Assembly: GCA_949130495.1 (NCBI GenBank) | Contig: OX422214.1 | Coordinates: 254,142,187-254,206,186, forward strand | Reading direction: 5' to 3' | Length of the DNA: 64,000 nt | DNA from: Sambucus nigra | Lineage: Eukaryota; Streptophyta; Magnoliopsida; Dipsacales; Adoxaceae | Part shown: positions 47,569 through 58,104 of the stretch, in pieces | Position numbering within the stretch: the stretch's first letter is position 1 | How the letters are laid out: the number at the start of each line of letters is the position of its first letter | Translations under genes and position numbers: made by a program | The notes under the pieces: model-generated | Told to the model about the DNA's origin: nothing | Database searches by the model: none | What the model saw: only the letters and a program-made list of their open reading frames with translations

Positions 47569-47928
47569 AAAGATATTGTGTTGGAAGGAGTATTGAGAAA
47601 CGCATCGATGGCGGATAAAACAGTGATTCTCACAACATTGAACGAAGCATGGGCCGAACCAAACTCTATATTTGATCTGTTTTTGGAGGGATTTAAAATT
47701 GGGAACAATACACAAAGGTTTTTGAATCATTTGGTGGTTATAGCGTTGGATGACAAGGCATATAATCATTGCATAGCAATACACCCACATTGCTATGATC
47801 TTAGTAGCAATGACATTGATTTTTCCGAGGAGGCAAATTTTATGAGCACTGAATATTTGAAGATGATGTGGAGAAGGATTGACTTTTTACGTACGATTCT
47901 TGATTTGGGATACAAATTCATTTTTACG
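47569..47928 (+). CDS. Plant nucleotide-diphospho-sugar transferase (At4g15970-like), exon 2
   Basis: Exon 2 encodes residues 58-177 and is 120 codons long, phase 0 at both ends. It begins KDIVLEGVLRNAS after an AG acceptor and ends ...GYKFIFT before GTATTT. Family hallmarks are MADKTVILTTLNEAWAEPNS, FLNHLVVIALDDKAY, HCYDL and YLKMMWRRIDFLRTIL, which build the N-terminal part of the GT fold and its nucleotide-sugar pocket. A sequon (NAS, residue 68) lies on the lumenal side. The first codon after the splice site is AAA, not an ATG, so this exon cannot be a gene start by itself; exon 1 at 22122 fits by phase and function. Confidence 0.9.
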
Positions 47929-49536
47929 GTATTTTCACTCCCTTTTGCTATCATTTTTTACACGGTTTAAATGACATAATGATATGTTTTCATTCAACCC
48001 AATGACATGACGTCAGTAACACAATTTAATTGAGTGATATATTTATGACACATTCTTGTGTTAGAAAATTGTGATCCGAAGAATTATTGAAGGGTTCATG
48101 ACTAACCAATTTTGAATGAACATAACGATTTGAGCTTAGAATGGTTCATTGTGTATTCACCAAATATAGGGTTATTTAGAAATTGATTGATATTTATTTG
48201 CTATATTGAGTATGATCTCAATTGTTTCAAGTTTTTAGACCTTGACACTCAAAAATGTCATGAAGATTCATAATGCGTCACAAAGAAACTGATAAATGTG
48301 TTTAAAAACTGTATTCATGAAGCTTTTGTGAGTCATTATGAATCTAACTTTAATGAAAACATGGAAGGTCAAACTTAATGCAGAAAAATTAATCGGGGCA
48401 AAAGACCAAATAACTGGAAAAATATTTAGGTATTATCTTTGTGTTATGTATAGTGTTTATATGATATTCCACATGTAGCATATTTGAGACCTTAAAAGGA
48501 AGTGCCCAACTTTGTTTTCCATAATCCAAAAAATTAGTTAAACTCTGACTCTGTGCTGCTTAAGTATGAAGTATTAACATGACACGTTAAACAAAACAAA
48601 ATTTAGTTTCTCGTCTTCACCGTTACATATACCATGTTTATTTAGTTAAAAATTACACATAAGTATTATAATAAATATAATATTATTCAATATTTCATGC
48701 AAGTTGGTTGTTTATGCATTCTTATTTGCTATGGTATATATTATAATTATAGAGATTCAGGCTTTAGTCCCATTTCAAAATATTTAGTGAGCTCCCATCC
48801 CATTTTTTATAAAAGTATATTAAGTCTCATAATTATAAGAAGCCGCCTCATAACCACCCATTACAACCTCTAACCTTCTATCTATATTTTTTTAAGAGAG
48901 TGACATGTATCCCATGTTTATTAAACATAATCAAGAGCATAAAAAAGAACTTGTGATTAATTATCAATGTTTTAAAAAAAAATAGGAGTAAATACTTATA
49001 CTCTCATATTAAATGCTATTTTTTAGGAGTAGTAAAATTATAGTAAACTACACCCATTTGACATAAGTTTATAAACTAAATGAAATTATCTTGATTATAA
49101 TTGAAGTCACATTAATTTAATGAGTTTGGATAGATAAGCTCACAAACATTATAATTGTTTTCATTATACCACGTGCATGATTTCTCTATCTTTTACATCT
49201 AGATTTAATTTATATCAAATATGCAACTAGACCACGTGCTCCATAAGACAAATGTTATATTATACTAGACAGTGCATGACACTCTCTCACACATTTGATA
49301 TCCCATTGAAGAAGAACTAATAATGTAAACTCTCCAAGTTTCTAAAAAATTCCCTTTGCTGCAAAAAGTAGATTTTTAATGACACACAAGACAAAATTTC
49401 TTTATTTTTAAGTTTAGAGTATTAATTGAAACTGAAATTTACAAAATGAGGTAGTTTTGAGCTTTTTACCTATTTTTTCATATCAATTCAAGCATACTAA
49501 ACTCAATGTTAACATTATTTTTGTTTATTAATCCAG
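47929..49536 (+). other. Intron 2 of the glycosyltransferase gene (1.6 kb)
   Basis: Donor GTATTT and acceptor TTAATCCAG. The 3' 600 bp (from about 48941) are duplicated at 54757-55354. No other feature is recognised. Confidence 0.85.
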
Positions 49537-50034
49537 GATGCTGATATAATGTGGTTTTGGGATCCATTTCCACATTTTTATCCGAGTTCTGATTTTGAAA
49601 TTGCTTGTGATTATTTTTGGGGTGATTCATCTGACTTAAACAACCAACCAAATGGAGGTTTCACCTACGTAAAATCTAATATCAGGACCACCCGTTTTTA
49701 CGAATTTTGGTACAGATCAAGAGAGACCTACCCGGGTTTGCATGACCAAGATGTGCTAAATAAGATCAAATATGATCCATATATTCGCGAAAATGGGATA
49801 CAAATCAAATTCTTGGATACCAAATATTTCGGCGGGATTTGTGAGCCCAGCAGAGATTTCAATCAGGTGTGTACAATGCATGTGAATTGTTGCGTCGGTT
49901 TAGATAACAAAATTTATGACCTCAAAATTATGCTGGATGATTGGCGAAACTACACAACAAGAGGGGATTTGCAATCATCAACTTGGACAGTTCCTCAACA
50001 TTGCGGGTACGATTCAAATATGTTAATAAATTGA
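49537..50034 (+). CDS. Plant nucleotide-diphospho-sugar transferase (At4g15970-like), exon 3
   Basis: The terminal exon encodes residues 178-342. It opens with DADIMW, giving the DXD motif (D178, D180) that in GT-A type enzymes coordinates the metal and nucleotide sugar; the motif is created exactly at the splice junction with ...FIFT. Further family blocks are PNGGFTYVKSN (215-225), FWYRSRETYPGLHDQDVLNKIK (about 234-255), FGGICEPSRD (275-284) and CTMHVNCCVGLD (289-300). It ends at TGA after VPQHCGYDSNMLIN. Residue 185 is Trp where copy 2 and, from memory, most relatives have Arg (DADIMWFRDPFP), so activity is not assured although the frame is intact. Confidence 0.93.
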   Translation, partial: DADIMWFWDPFPHFYPSSDFEIACDYFWGDSSDLNNQPNGGFTYVKSNIRTTRFYEFWYRSRETYPGLHDQDVLNKIKYDPYIRENGIQIKFLDTKYFGGICEPSRDFNQVCTMHVNCCVGLDNKIYDLKIMLDDWRNYTTRGDLQSSTWTVPQHCGYDSNMLIN

Positions 50035-50290
50035 TTTATTGTTAATTTGATGAAATTGATGGTAAAATTATTTTAAATGTAATGATTTTTCCCCTTACAT
50101 TTTTGACAAAAAATAATTGTATTATTGCTTTATTTTTTTTATTGTTGATAGAACAATAAATCCCTGCTATCCACCCCATCCAATATTAACATTGCTTAAA
50201 TAATACCTAGTAGGTAAGTGTTGACTAAGACAAGGAGAAGGTGTAAAAATGAATATAAGTTATTATAGTTTTTTTTTTCTTAATGTTAAA
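50035..50290. other. 3' flank of glycosyltransferase gene
   Basis: AT-rich probable 3' untranslated and downstream sequence, duplicated at 55853-56110. No unambiguous polyadenylation site can be named. Confidence 0.4.
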
Positions 50291-50407
50291 ATGAAAAAAT
50301 ATATGGCTAATAAATGTGTTTGGCTTGTGGTCATTGCAACCAGCGCTGCACCTTTTCGCCCTCGTGAACCATCCCCTAAAAACGATACTCAAGGAAGTAA
50401 GGGTTGA
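50291..50407 (+). CDS. Putative 38-codon ORF with signal-peptide-like start (copy 1)
   Basis: A short frame begins MKKYMANKC, continues through a hydrophobic VWLVVIATSAA and ends in a polar tail FRPREPSPKNDTQGSKG. The shape is that of a small secreted peptide. It also exists in copy 2 with two residue changes (C9 to W, P21 to S) and two silent ones, so no purifying selection is visible. It may be a chance frame in the 3' flank of the upstream gene. Confidence 0.2.
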   Translation: MKKYMANKCVWLVVIATSAAPFRPREPSPKNDTQGSKG

Positions 50408-50444
50408 TGCCTGGGTACAAATTGTTTCAAAAGTATGTTTGTTT

Positions 50445-50445
<1 letters not shown>

Positions 50446-50476
<31 letters not shown>

Positions 50477-50497
50477 GCTGTTGTTGTTGTTGTTGTG
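50446..50497. repeat. (TTG)n microsatellite, long allele
   Basis: About 16 TTG units, one changed to CTG. The corresponding tract in copy 2 (56267-56283) has only about 5-6 units. Confidence 0.95.
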
Positions 50498-51627
50498 TTT
50501 AATTTGGAACATTTGTGCAATATCATGATTTCCAATTTATCGTAACTGCACACAAGATTAAAAATGACTGCGGAAAATTTAAATAAAATAAATTTAAGTT
50601 TATAAAAAAATATCAAGTCAAAGATATTTATATGTACTATTTCTAGATTTACACGTGTCGCTCAAAATTTATCACAAAATTATTAAAACACAACATCCAT
50701 TATTAAAGGAAATATAAAAATAAACTTCACAACAATGGCACACGTAAATTTATTTTTGTGAAAACCTCAATGGCATTACTTTTCCATAACATCAGATTTC
50801 ATATCTAAAGCAATATAAAATGCCTAAAGGTGAAATTCTTCTTTCACACGTATATCTTTTGCAAAATTGTGTGAAAAAAAACTCTAACTTATATGTGTGT
50901 GTGTCTGTGTGAAAAATACATTTTTTAGTATAAAAGAATGTAAATGCATGTAAGAATTAAAAAAATTCATCAAGTTAACAAAACTGAAATCAGCAAGCAT
51001 GCGAGTAAAAATTGGGGTTATGAGGACTTCCCTTAATTTTTATAGTAAAAGAACATATTTTATTTTTGTAAAATATACTGAGTTGAATTTATATATTGTT
51101 ACAGGTTTAATTACATACCCACAAGAAGTTGTGGACCATAAATAAAGGTGCTCCTGTCTTGTGTCACTTACATACTACTCACAATTTATCAGTCAAAATC
51201 TTCTTCTGGGCTCCCAAAGGGAATGAAAATAATGTTATGCACACTGATAACTTTTTTCTTTCGTTTTTTGAATTTTATAAAATTGATAGACTAGTGTGGC
51301 TTCTTGCAGATCCAATGGATGTTTTTAGGGTGAGCAGGTCGTTCTAATTTGTTATTTTGTCAAATATCATTTCATTGATGTTTGAATATTTGTCATTGGA
51401 GGTTTTGTGAATCACTATCTCTCTTCTCTCTCTCACACACAGAGGAAAAAAATGGTGCCATCTAGACTAAGAACATCTCTAATCGTATGTAATTTTTAAG
51501 TAAATCTTATTTGTAAAATGAGTTTAACTAAAAAATAATTCACAACTGTATGTTTTGCTCTAATAAGATTTGCTAATTATGTGAAAAGTAACATAAAAAT
51601 TTAGGCAAATAATATAAAACATGTGTA
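50498..51627. other. Downstream flank, copy 1; no gene seen
   Basis: AT-rich flank, matched at 56284-57418. A 72-codon frame at 51129-51347 has a counterpart in copy 2 but no recognisable domain. Low-complexity GTGTGT and CTCTCT stretches occur. Confidence 0.4.
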
Positions 51628-54600
51628 TGTAACAACCCGTCCTTTTTGGAGACCATTAAATTCCATAATTGGATATAAATTGGAATTTGGAGAATTTCTC
51701 GAAATAGTGATCTTTGGGATTCTCGAGGATTTAATGATTTTGGAACGGTGTTATCAATTATTTTGGGACCATATAGGTCGAAATATTTTATTTATGTGTC
51801 GCCATGGAGTATAGCGACAAAAGAGGTGAGATTTTGAGTAGAACACCGCATTTAATTATTTTGGATTAGAATAGTGATTTGTGGTCAAGTACCTCGAATG
51901 GAAATTTTGACTGCGCCACGAGTCTCGGAATGTCCGAGATAGTCGGAAAAGAGTGTCTGATTGTCGAAATTAAGTTTCGGGTAATTTTGGAGTTAAATAG
52001 GCTCGTAATTGGGTAAACGAGTCGTTTTTGGGCTTTTAGGGTTAAAACCCTTTTTCTCTCTATATATAGAGGAAGAGAGGAAAGAAAGATTAAAGAAAAG
52101 AAGAGAGAGAGAGAGAGGGAAGAAAAGAAGAAAAAAGGGGGAGATTCCGGCCGGCCTCCGCGGGATTCGGCTCGAGGACGTCGGATTGTATCCACGAGGC
52201 AAGTGTTTACTTGCTTTATTTATTTTTGAGCATAAATATCTCATATCATTGTTGGTATAACATACCCTAATGATTTTGGGTTGGGTATTCGTGAATAAAA
52301 CGGGTTTTCGGGAGATAAAACGAATAAACCCCTAAAATTGGTAAATTGGAGATTTTAGTAATTAACCAAAAATATTGGGTGATTCCGGGTCCTGGGATGT
52401 TTAGGACCCGTATTATAGGTGTATTTATTGTTGGTAGAATTTGTAGGCCGTTGGGTGAAGAGATGGAAGCTTGGGGGAAGCTTCCATGGCCGAACAGCTT
52501 CTCGGAGAAGAAGTTGCCCGACTTGATCGATCGATCGAGCCTCGGGGATCGATCGATCGAAGCCTTCGATCGATCGACGGTCATGGATCGATCGATCGAC
52601 CTCTGCTGAAAAGGAACAATTTCTTTAGGGTGATTTGGATGGGATAGATTCCATTCCATTTTTTCTTTGAGGATAATTAGGTGATAACCTAAGGGACCTT
52701 TTAGGACTTTATGGTCCATAAATTAAGGTAAGTTAGGAGGGTAAAGTAAGGGTTTTTAGTATATAACCCTTAATCTATATTTTCGAGGAAAATAGACTAA
52801 TTGTAGAAATTGATGGATTAGGGTTCCTAACTTTAATTGGGAACTTCTAAGCGATTAATTGGACTAGGTGTAGTCTTGGGGTTTAAGGAAATGAAATCCT
52901 TAACCTATTAAGTTTAAAGTTGTTCGGGTAAGAGAAATCCTGAGGATATTTCTCGTAGGCTTATAAGCCTATATAATTATGCTTATAGAAGGCATAATTA
53001 TATCGATTATCGTTAAGTATATCCTAAGAGATAATTAGGATAATTTGGGGGTATATATATATATACATACTTCACTTTGAGGAGAATAGTATCATTGGAG
53101 ATATCCAATAAATCCTTAGAATAGGATTAAAGTATCTAGTGATTATTAAAGTAAGAAATACTTTGGATTTAGAATCATGCTAATATCAATGCATGATTAT
53201 GATTCCCGGAGGGAATCTTTGGGATTATTATCATCGTTAGATGCTATAGGCCACTAAGGCCGTTTATATATATATTCTAGGAAGAATATATAGGATATGT
53301 ATATACTGTGTGTTTTAGGTATATATATATATATGATGATGGTAATGATTTTGAAAATATATAAATGAATATTTTCAAAATGGAAAGAGAGATGTTTTTC
53401 ATAATTAATAAAATATGGATTACACACCTCTCTAAATCGCTATCATAAGGGAAGTTGCGTTCGTATGGTGAAGCCCCCTGGCTAATGATGCAGGGTGGAT
53501 ATAGTCCTATAGGCCATGTGAGCGTTTGTTGTTATATTTTCTGCGCTGGTTAGGAGATTCCGGGTGTGGTCTTGACTATCCCGCAGGCACATGGTCGATT
53601 CCCGACGTCTTTCGATATGGGATCCCAGGTTGTCTTAGAGGCCCTGGAAGATGATAGCCATTTAGGGGCGCGCATAGTGGAGAAATCCGGACGGGCGGTC
53701 TTAGAACGCGTTTATTAAAGCAGTTCATAATAATGGATTTGCTTTAATTACATTTCCTGGATATAGGAAGGGAAATGGGTTATATATAATTTGGCTTCGG
53801 TAACACTTCCCGGATGGAAGAAGGGATGTGGAAGCATATGTTTTGATCAAAGCATTTTTATGATAATGAAAATGTCTTTGAATACATTTCCTGAGTATAA
53901 AAAGGGAAATGGGATATTTTGATAAAGAAAAGCATTTTATGATAATAATACTGGCTTTTAAAAGGTATATGATTTATTAAAGCAATTCATGATAATGAAT
54001 TGGCTTTTAAATACATTTCCTGGATATGAGAAGGGAAATGGAAGTTTTTGAAATAAAAAGGATAAGTATTTATAAATACTTTATGTATCAAGAAATCCTC
54101 AGTCCGGGAGATATTTATATTATCCGGAAGTATATTGTAGATGTATGTATATGTATAAATTGGGTGCCTAGGGTCTAATGAATCCCGACGATCGACCGTG
54201 CCGCATAGTAGTGTATCGGGGGGGTTCCTTGTTTGGATTTCGCTTCGCGAGACACCCCACGCACGAATATGGCACTGTGTTGAGACTGGGGAGAAGTTTA
54301 ATCCTTAGTGCTCTTATATTATTAAATGTTATGATATAGATATTATATATCTTTCTGTACTGAGGGACTGGCGGATCTCAAAGATCGACCTTGCTGCATA
54401 GTAGTGTATCGGGGGGGTTCCTTGTTTGGATTTCGCTTCGCGAGACACCCCACGCACGAACATGGCATAGAGTCGAGATTAAAGTGAAGTTTAGCCCTTA
54501 GTACATCTATTTGACTATCTAGGTTAGATAGTGGTTGAGTATTAGATTAGTTTAGCAGGGTAGCTTGACTAGGAGGTTTAAAGTGATGCGCTAGGTGTGC

Positions 54601-54756
54601 ACTGTTAGGGGAGAGGTGAGGGGTATCTCACGAGAGTGCGATACCAATTTAAATATGAGATAAAACTATTTTTTCTAAAAATAAAGCATTTATGCACTTG
54701 CAAAATATTTTCTAAACATTCGGGCCCTGACCCATTTGTCTACTCTCCTTTCTTCT
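51628..54756 (+). mobile_element. D-like LTR, 3' end truncated
   Basis: It starts TGTAACAACCCGTCC and follows the D LTR plan with clear divergence. There is the TCTCGG/CCGAGA stem with GATAGTC (about 51919), TATATATA before a GA-rich leader (52062-52140), the GCAAGT/ACTTGC hairpin (52199-52214), a palindrome array of a different type (52525-52600), the G+C-richer block (53420-53704), two 50-bp modules (54216-54266 and 54411-54462) and CGGGCCCTGACCC (about 54720). It stops before the GGTGTCCAGACAC block and the GTCACA end, at the junction with the second segmental copy. No PBS or purine tract accompanies it. Confidence 0.9.
52525..52600. repeat. Palindrome array of GATCGATCGATCG type
   Basis: Four clusters of (ATCG)n, each self-complementary, in the slot where A, B and D LTRs carry CGAATCGATTCG units. 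All frames give DRSI-type peptides as a by-product. Confidence 0.88.
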
Positions 54757-55354
54757 AAAAAATAACTTATGATTAATTATCAATGTTTTGAAAAAAAAAA
54801 TAGGAGTAAATACTTATACTCTCATATTGAAAGCTATTTTTTAGGAGTAGTAAAATTATAGTAAACTACACCCATTTGACATAAGTTTATAAAATAAATG
54901 AAATTATCTTGATTATAATTGAAGTCACGTTAATTTAATGAGTTTGGATAGATAAGCTCACAGACATTATAATTGTTTTCATTATACCACGTGCATGATT
55001 TCTCTATCTTTTACATCTAGCTTTAATTTATATCAAATATGCAACTAGACCACGTGCTCCATAAGACAAATGTTATATTATACTAGACAGTGCATGACAC
55101 TCTCTCACACATTTAATATCCCATTGAAGAAGAACTAATAATGCAAACTCTCCAAGTTTCTAAAAAATGCCCTTAGCTGCAAAAAGTAGATTTTTAATGA
55201 CACACAAGACAAAATTTCTTTATTTTTAAGTTTAGAGTATTAATTGAAACCGAAATTTACAAAACGAGGTAGTTTTGAACTTTTTACCTATTTTTTCATA
55301 TCAATTCAAGCATACCAAACTCAATGTTAACTTTATTTTTGTTTATTAACCCAG

Positions 55355-55852
55355 GATGCTGATATAATGTGGTTTCGGGATCCATTTCCACATTTTTATC
55401 CGAGTTCTGATTTTGAAATTGCTTGCGATTATTTTTGGGGTGATTCATCCGACTTAAACAACCCACCAAATGGAGGTTTCACCTACGTAAAATCTAATAT
55501 CAGGACCATCCGTTTTTACGAATTTTGGTACAGATCAAGGGAGACCTACCCGGGTTTGCATGACCAAGATGTGCTTAATAAGATCAAATATGATCCATAT
55601 ATTCGCGAAAATGGGATACAAATCAAATTCTTGGATACCAAATATTTCGGCGGGATTTGTGAGCCCAGCAGAGATTTCAATTAGGTGTGTACAATGCATG
55701 TGAATTGTTGCATCGGTTTAGATAACAAAATTTATGACCTCAAAATTATGCTGGATGATTGGCGAAACAACACAACAAGAGGGGATTTGCAATCATCAAC
55801 TTGGACAGTTCCTCAACGTTGCGGGTATGATTCTAATATGTTAATAAATGGA
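55355..55852 (+). pseudogene. Glycosyltransferase exon 3 pseudogene (duplicate)
   Basis: Colinear with 49537-50034 without indels. The acceptor CCCAG and the DXD motif are kept, but the codon for residue 287 is TAG (55682-55684) in place of CAG. The original terminator TGA has become GGA (55850-55852). No exon 1 or 2 accompanies it. It retains Arg at 185, Pro at 214 and Ile at 229, where the intact copy has Trp, Gln and Thr. Confidence 0.93.
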
Positions 55853-56110
55853 CTTTATTGTTAATTTGATGAAATTGATGGTAAAATTATTTTAAATGTA
55901 ATGATTTTTCCCCTTACATATTTGACAAAAAATAATTATATTATTGCTTTATTTTTTTATTGTTGATAGAACAATAAATCCCCTCTATCCACCCCATCCA
56001 ATATTAACATTGCTTAAATAATACCTAGTAGGTAACTGTTGACTAAGATAAGGAGAAGGTGTAAAAATGAATATAAGTTATTATAGTTTCTTGTTTTTCT
56101 TAATGTTAAA

Positions 56111-56227
56111 ATGAAAAAATATATGGCTAATAAGTGGGTTTGGCTTGTGGTCATTGCAACCAGCGCTGCATCTTTTCGCCCTCGTGAACCATCCCCTAAA
56201 AATGATACTCAAGGAAGTAAGGGTTGA
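56111..56227 (+). CDS. Putative 38-codon ORF (copy 2)
   Basis: Duplicate of the frame at 50291-50407, with W at position 9 and S at position 21. An upstream in-frame ATG present in copy 1 (50249) is out of frame here because of a 2-base difference, so only the inner ATG is shared. Function unknown, possibly a chance frame. Confidence 0.2.
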   Translation: MKKYMANKWVWLVVIATSAASFRPREPSPKNDTQGSKG

Positions 56228-56266
56228 TGTCTGGGTACAAATTGTTTCGAAGGTATGTTTGTTTTT

Positions 56267-56283
56267 GTTGTTGTTGTTGTTGT
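56267..56283. repeat. (TTG)n microsatellite, short allele
   Basis: About 5-6 units, against about 16 in copy 1. Confidence 0.9.
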
Positions 56284-57418
56284 GTTTAATTTGGAACATT
56301 TCTGCAATATCATGATTTCCAATTTATCGTAACTGCACACAAGATTAAAAATGACTGCGAAAAATTTAAATAAAATAAATTTAAGTTTATAAACAAATAT
56401 CAAGTCAAAGGTATTTATACGTACTATTTCTAGATTTACACGTGTCACTCAAAATTTATCACAAAAATATAAAAACACAACATCCATTATTAAAGGAAAT
56501 ATAAAAATAAACTTCACAACAATGGCACACGTAAATTTATTTTTGTGAAAACCTCAATGGCATTACTTTTCCATAACATCAGATTTGATATCTAAAGCAA
56601 TATAAAATGCCTAATGGTGAAATTCTTATTTCACACGTATATCTTTATTTGCAAAATTGAGTGAAAAAAAACTATGACTTATATGTGTGTGTGTCTGTGT
56701 GAAAAATACATTTTTTAGTATAAAAGAATGTAAATGCATGTAAGAATTAAAAAAATTCATCAAGTTAACAAAACTGAAATCAACAAGCATGCAAGTAAAA
56801 ATTGGGGTTATAAGGACTTCCCTTTATTTTTATAGTAAAAGTACATATTTTATTTTTGCAAAATATACTGAGTTGAATTTATATATTGTTACAGGTTTAA
56901 TTACATACCCACAAGAAGTTATGGACCATAAATAAAGGTGCTCCTATCTTGTGTCAGTTACATACTACTCACAATATATCAGTCAAAATCTTCTTCTGGG
57001 CTCCCAAAGGGAAAGAAAATAATGTTATGCACACTGATAACTTTTTTCTTTCGTTTTTTGAATTTTATAAAATTGATAGACTAGTGTGGCTTCTTGCAGA
57101 TCCAACGGATTTTTTTAGGGTGAGCAGGTCGTTCTAATTTGTTATTTTGTCAAATATCATTTCATTAATGTTTGAATAGTTGTCATTGGAGGTTTTGTGA
57201 ATCACTATCTCTCTTCTCTCTCTCACACACAGAGGAAAAAAATGGTGCCATCCAGACTAAGAAGATCTCTAATCGTATGTAATTTTTAAGTAAATCTTAT
57301 TTGTAAAATGAGTTTAACTAAAATAATAATTCACAACTGTATGTTTTGCTCTAATAAGATTTGCTAATTATGTAAAAAGCAACATAAAAATTTAGGTAAA
57401 TAATATAAAACATCTGTA
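56284..57418. other. Downstream flank, copy 2; no gene seen
   Basis: Colinear with 50498-51627. Nothing further recognised. Confidence 0.4.
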
Positions 57419-58104
57419 AGAATAATAATTTGTAGAATGATGTGTAAAGATTTATATTTTTTGCAGTCTATAATTTAATGACAAGCTTTCATAAAGAGAA
57501 CACATACATACAAATTTTGACAAATAATATACAAATTAAAAAAAACAATGGGTGAAACGATAAATTGACGCATTTTGGGGGCACGGATAGTTGTCTTCGC
57601 TCATTAGAATACGATTATAGTATTGTAGAGCAGTAATGTTAGGGTGAAATGATAGGGGGAATTATCTTTTTGTTGCACAAATACATGTGCACTCTCTGGA
57701 AAGTGTTTTTAGGTGAACTTCACGGGTCTTCACACATCTTCTAATGCGAGTAAGACACGATCTAGTGTAATTAAAATATGTACAAAACATATCAATATAA
57801 AAGTACGCTAAAAAATATGTAGAATAATGGAGACGCAAATAAAGATGTTGATGTGTACATTGAGTTGTTAAAAATACACAAATTTTTTATAGATTGCAAA
57901 CGTATTTGGAAGAAATTTTTGCTCAAAAATTTGTATATATTTTATATAAAAGATATAATTCACACAAATATTGTAGAGGCCCTAACTCTTGTATCTAAAA
58001 TTATTGACAATCATATATTTGTCGTTCACTAGTTTAGAATTTTCTTTTTTTCATTTTCATTTTTTCAAAATTATCAAATGTATTTCTGCATATTTTGATG
58101 ATTT
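57419..58104. other. Host DNA between copy 2 and the right retroelement block; nothing seen
   Basis: AT-rich sequence that presumably continues the ancestral 3' flank of the gene. It has no reading frame or terminus of note. Confidence 0.5.

Larger units (their letters stand above)
48941..51627 (+). repeat. Segmental duplication, copy 1 (intron 2 - exon 3 - 3' flank)
   Basis: Colinear with 54757-57418, offset 5818 bp around exon 3. Copy 1 ends where the D-like LTR begins at 51628. Copy 2 runs on without that LTR. Confidence 0.93.
54757..57418 (+). repeat. Segmental duplication, copy 2
   Basis: Begins inside intron 2 sequence at a short A-rich stretch and continues through exon 3 and the 3' flank. 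Several point differences and a shorter TTG tract separate it from copy 1. It contains no exon 1 or exon 2. Confidence 0.93.

Noticed and set aside
47526..47790. Minus-strand frames overlapping exon 2
   Set aside because: Antisense shadows of the glycosyltransferase exon.
50225..50616. Poly-Leu and poly-Asn/Thr frames on both strands
   Set aside because: Translations of the TTG microsatellite.
51129..51347. 72-codon frame downstream of exon 3, also at 56949
   Set aside because: Shared only because the segment is duplicated; no domain, no start context, and it lies beyond the gene stop.
52009..52260. Lys/Arg-rich plus-strand frame and Ser/Leu-rich minus-strand frames
   Set aside because: Derived from the GA-rich LTR leader; compositional artefact.
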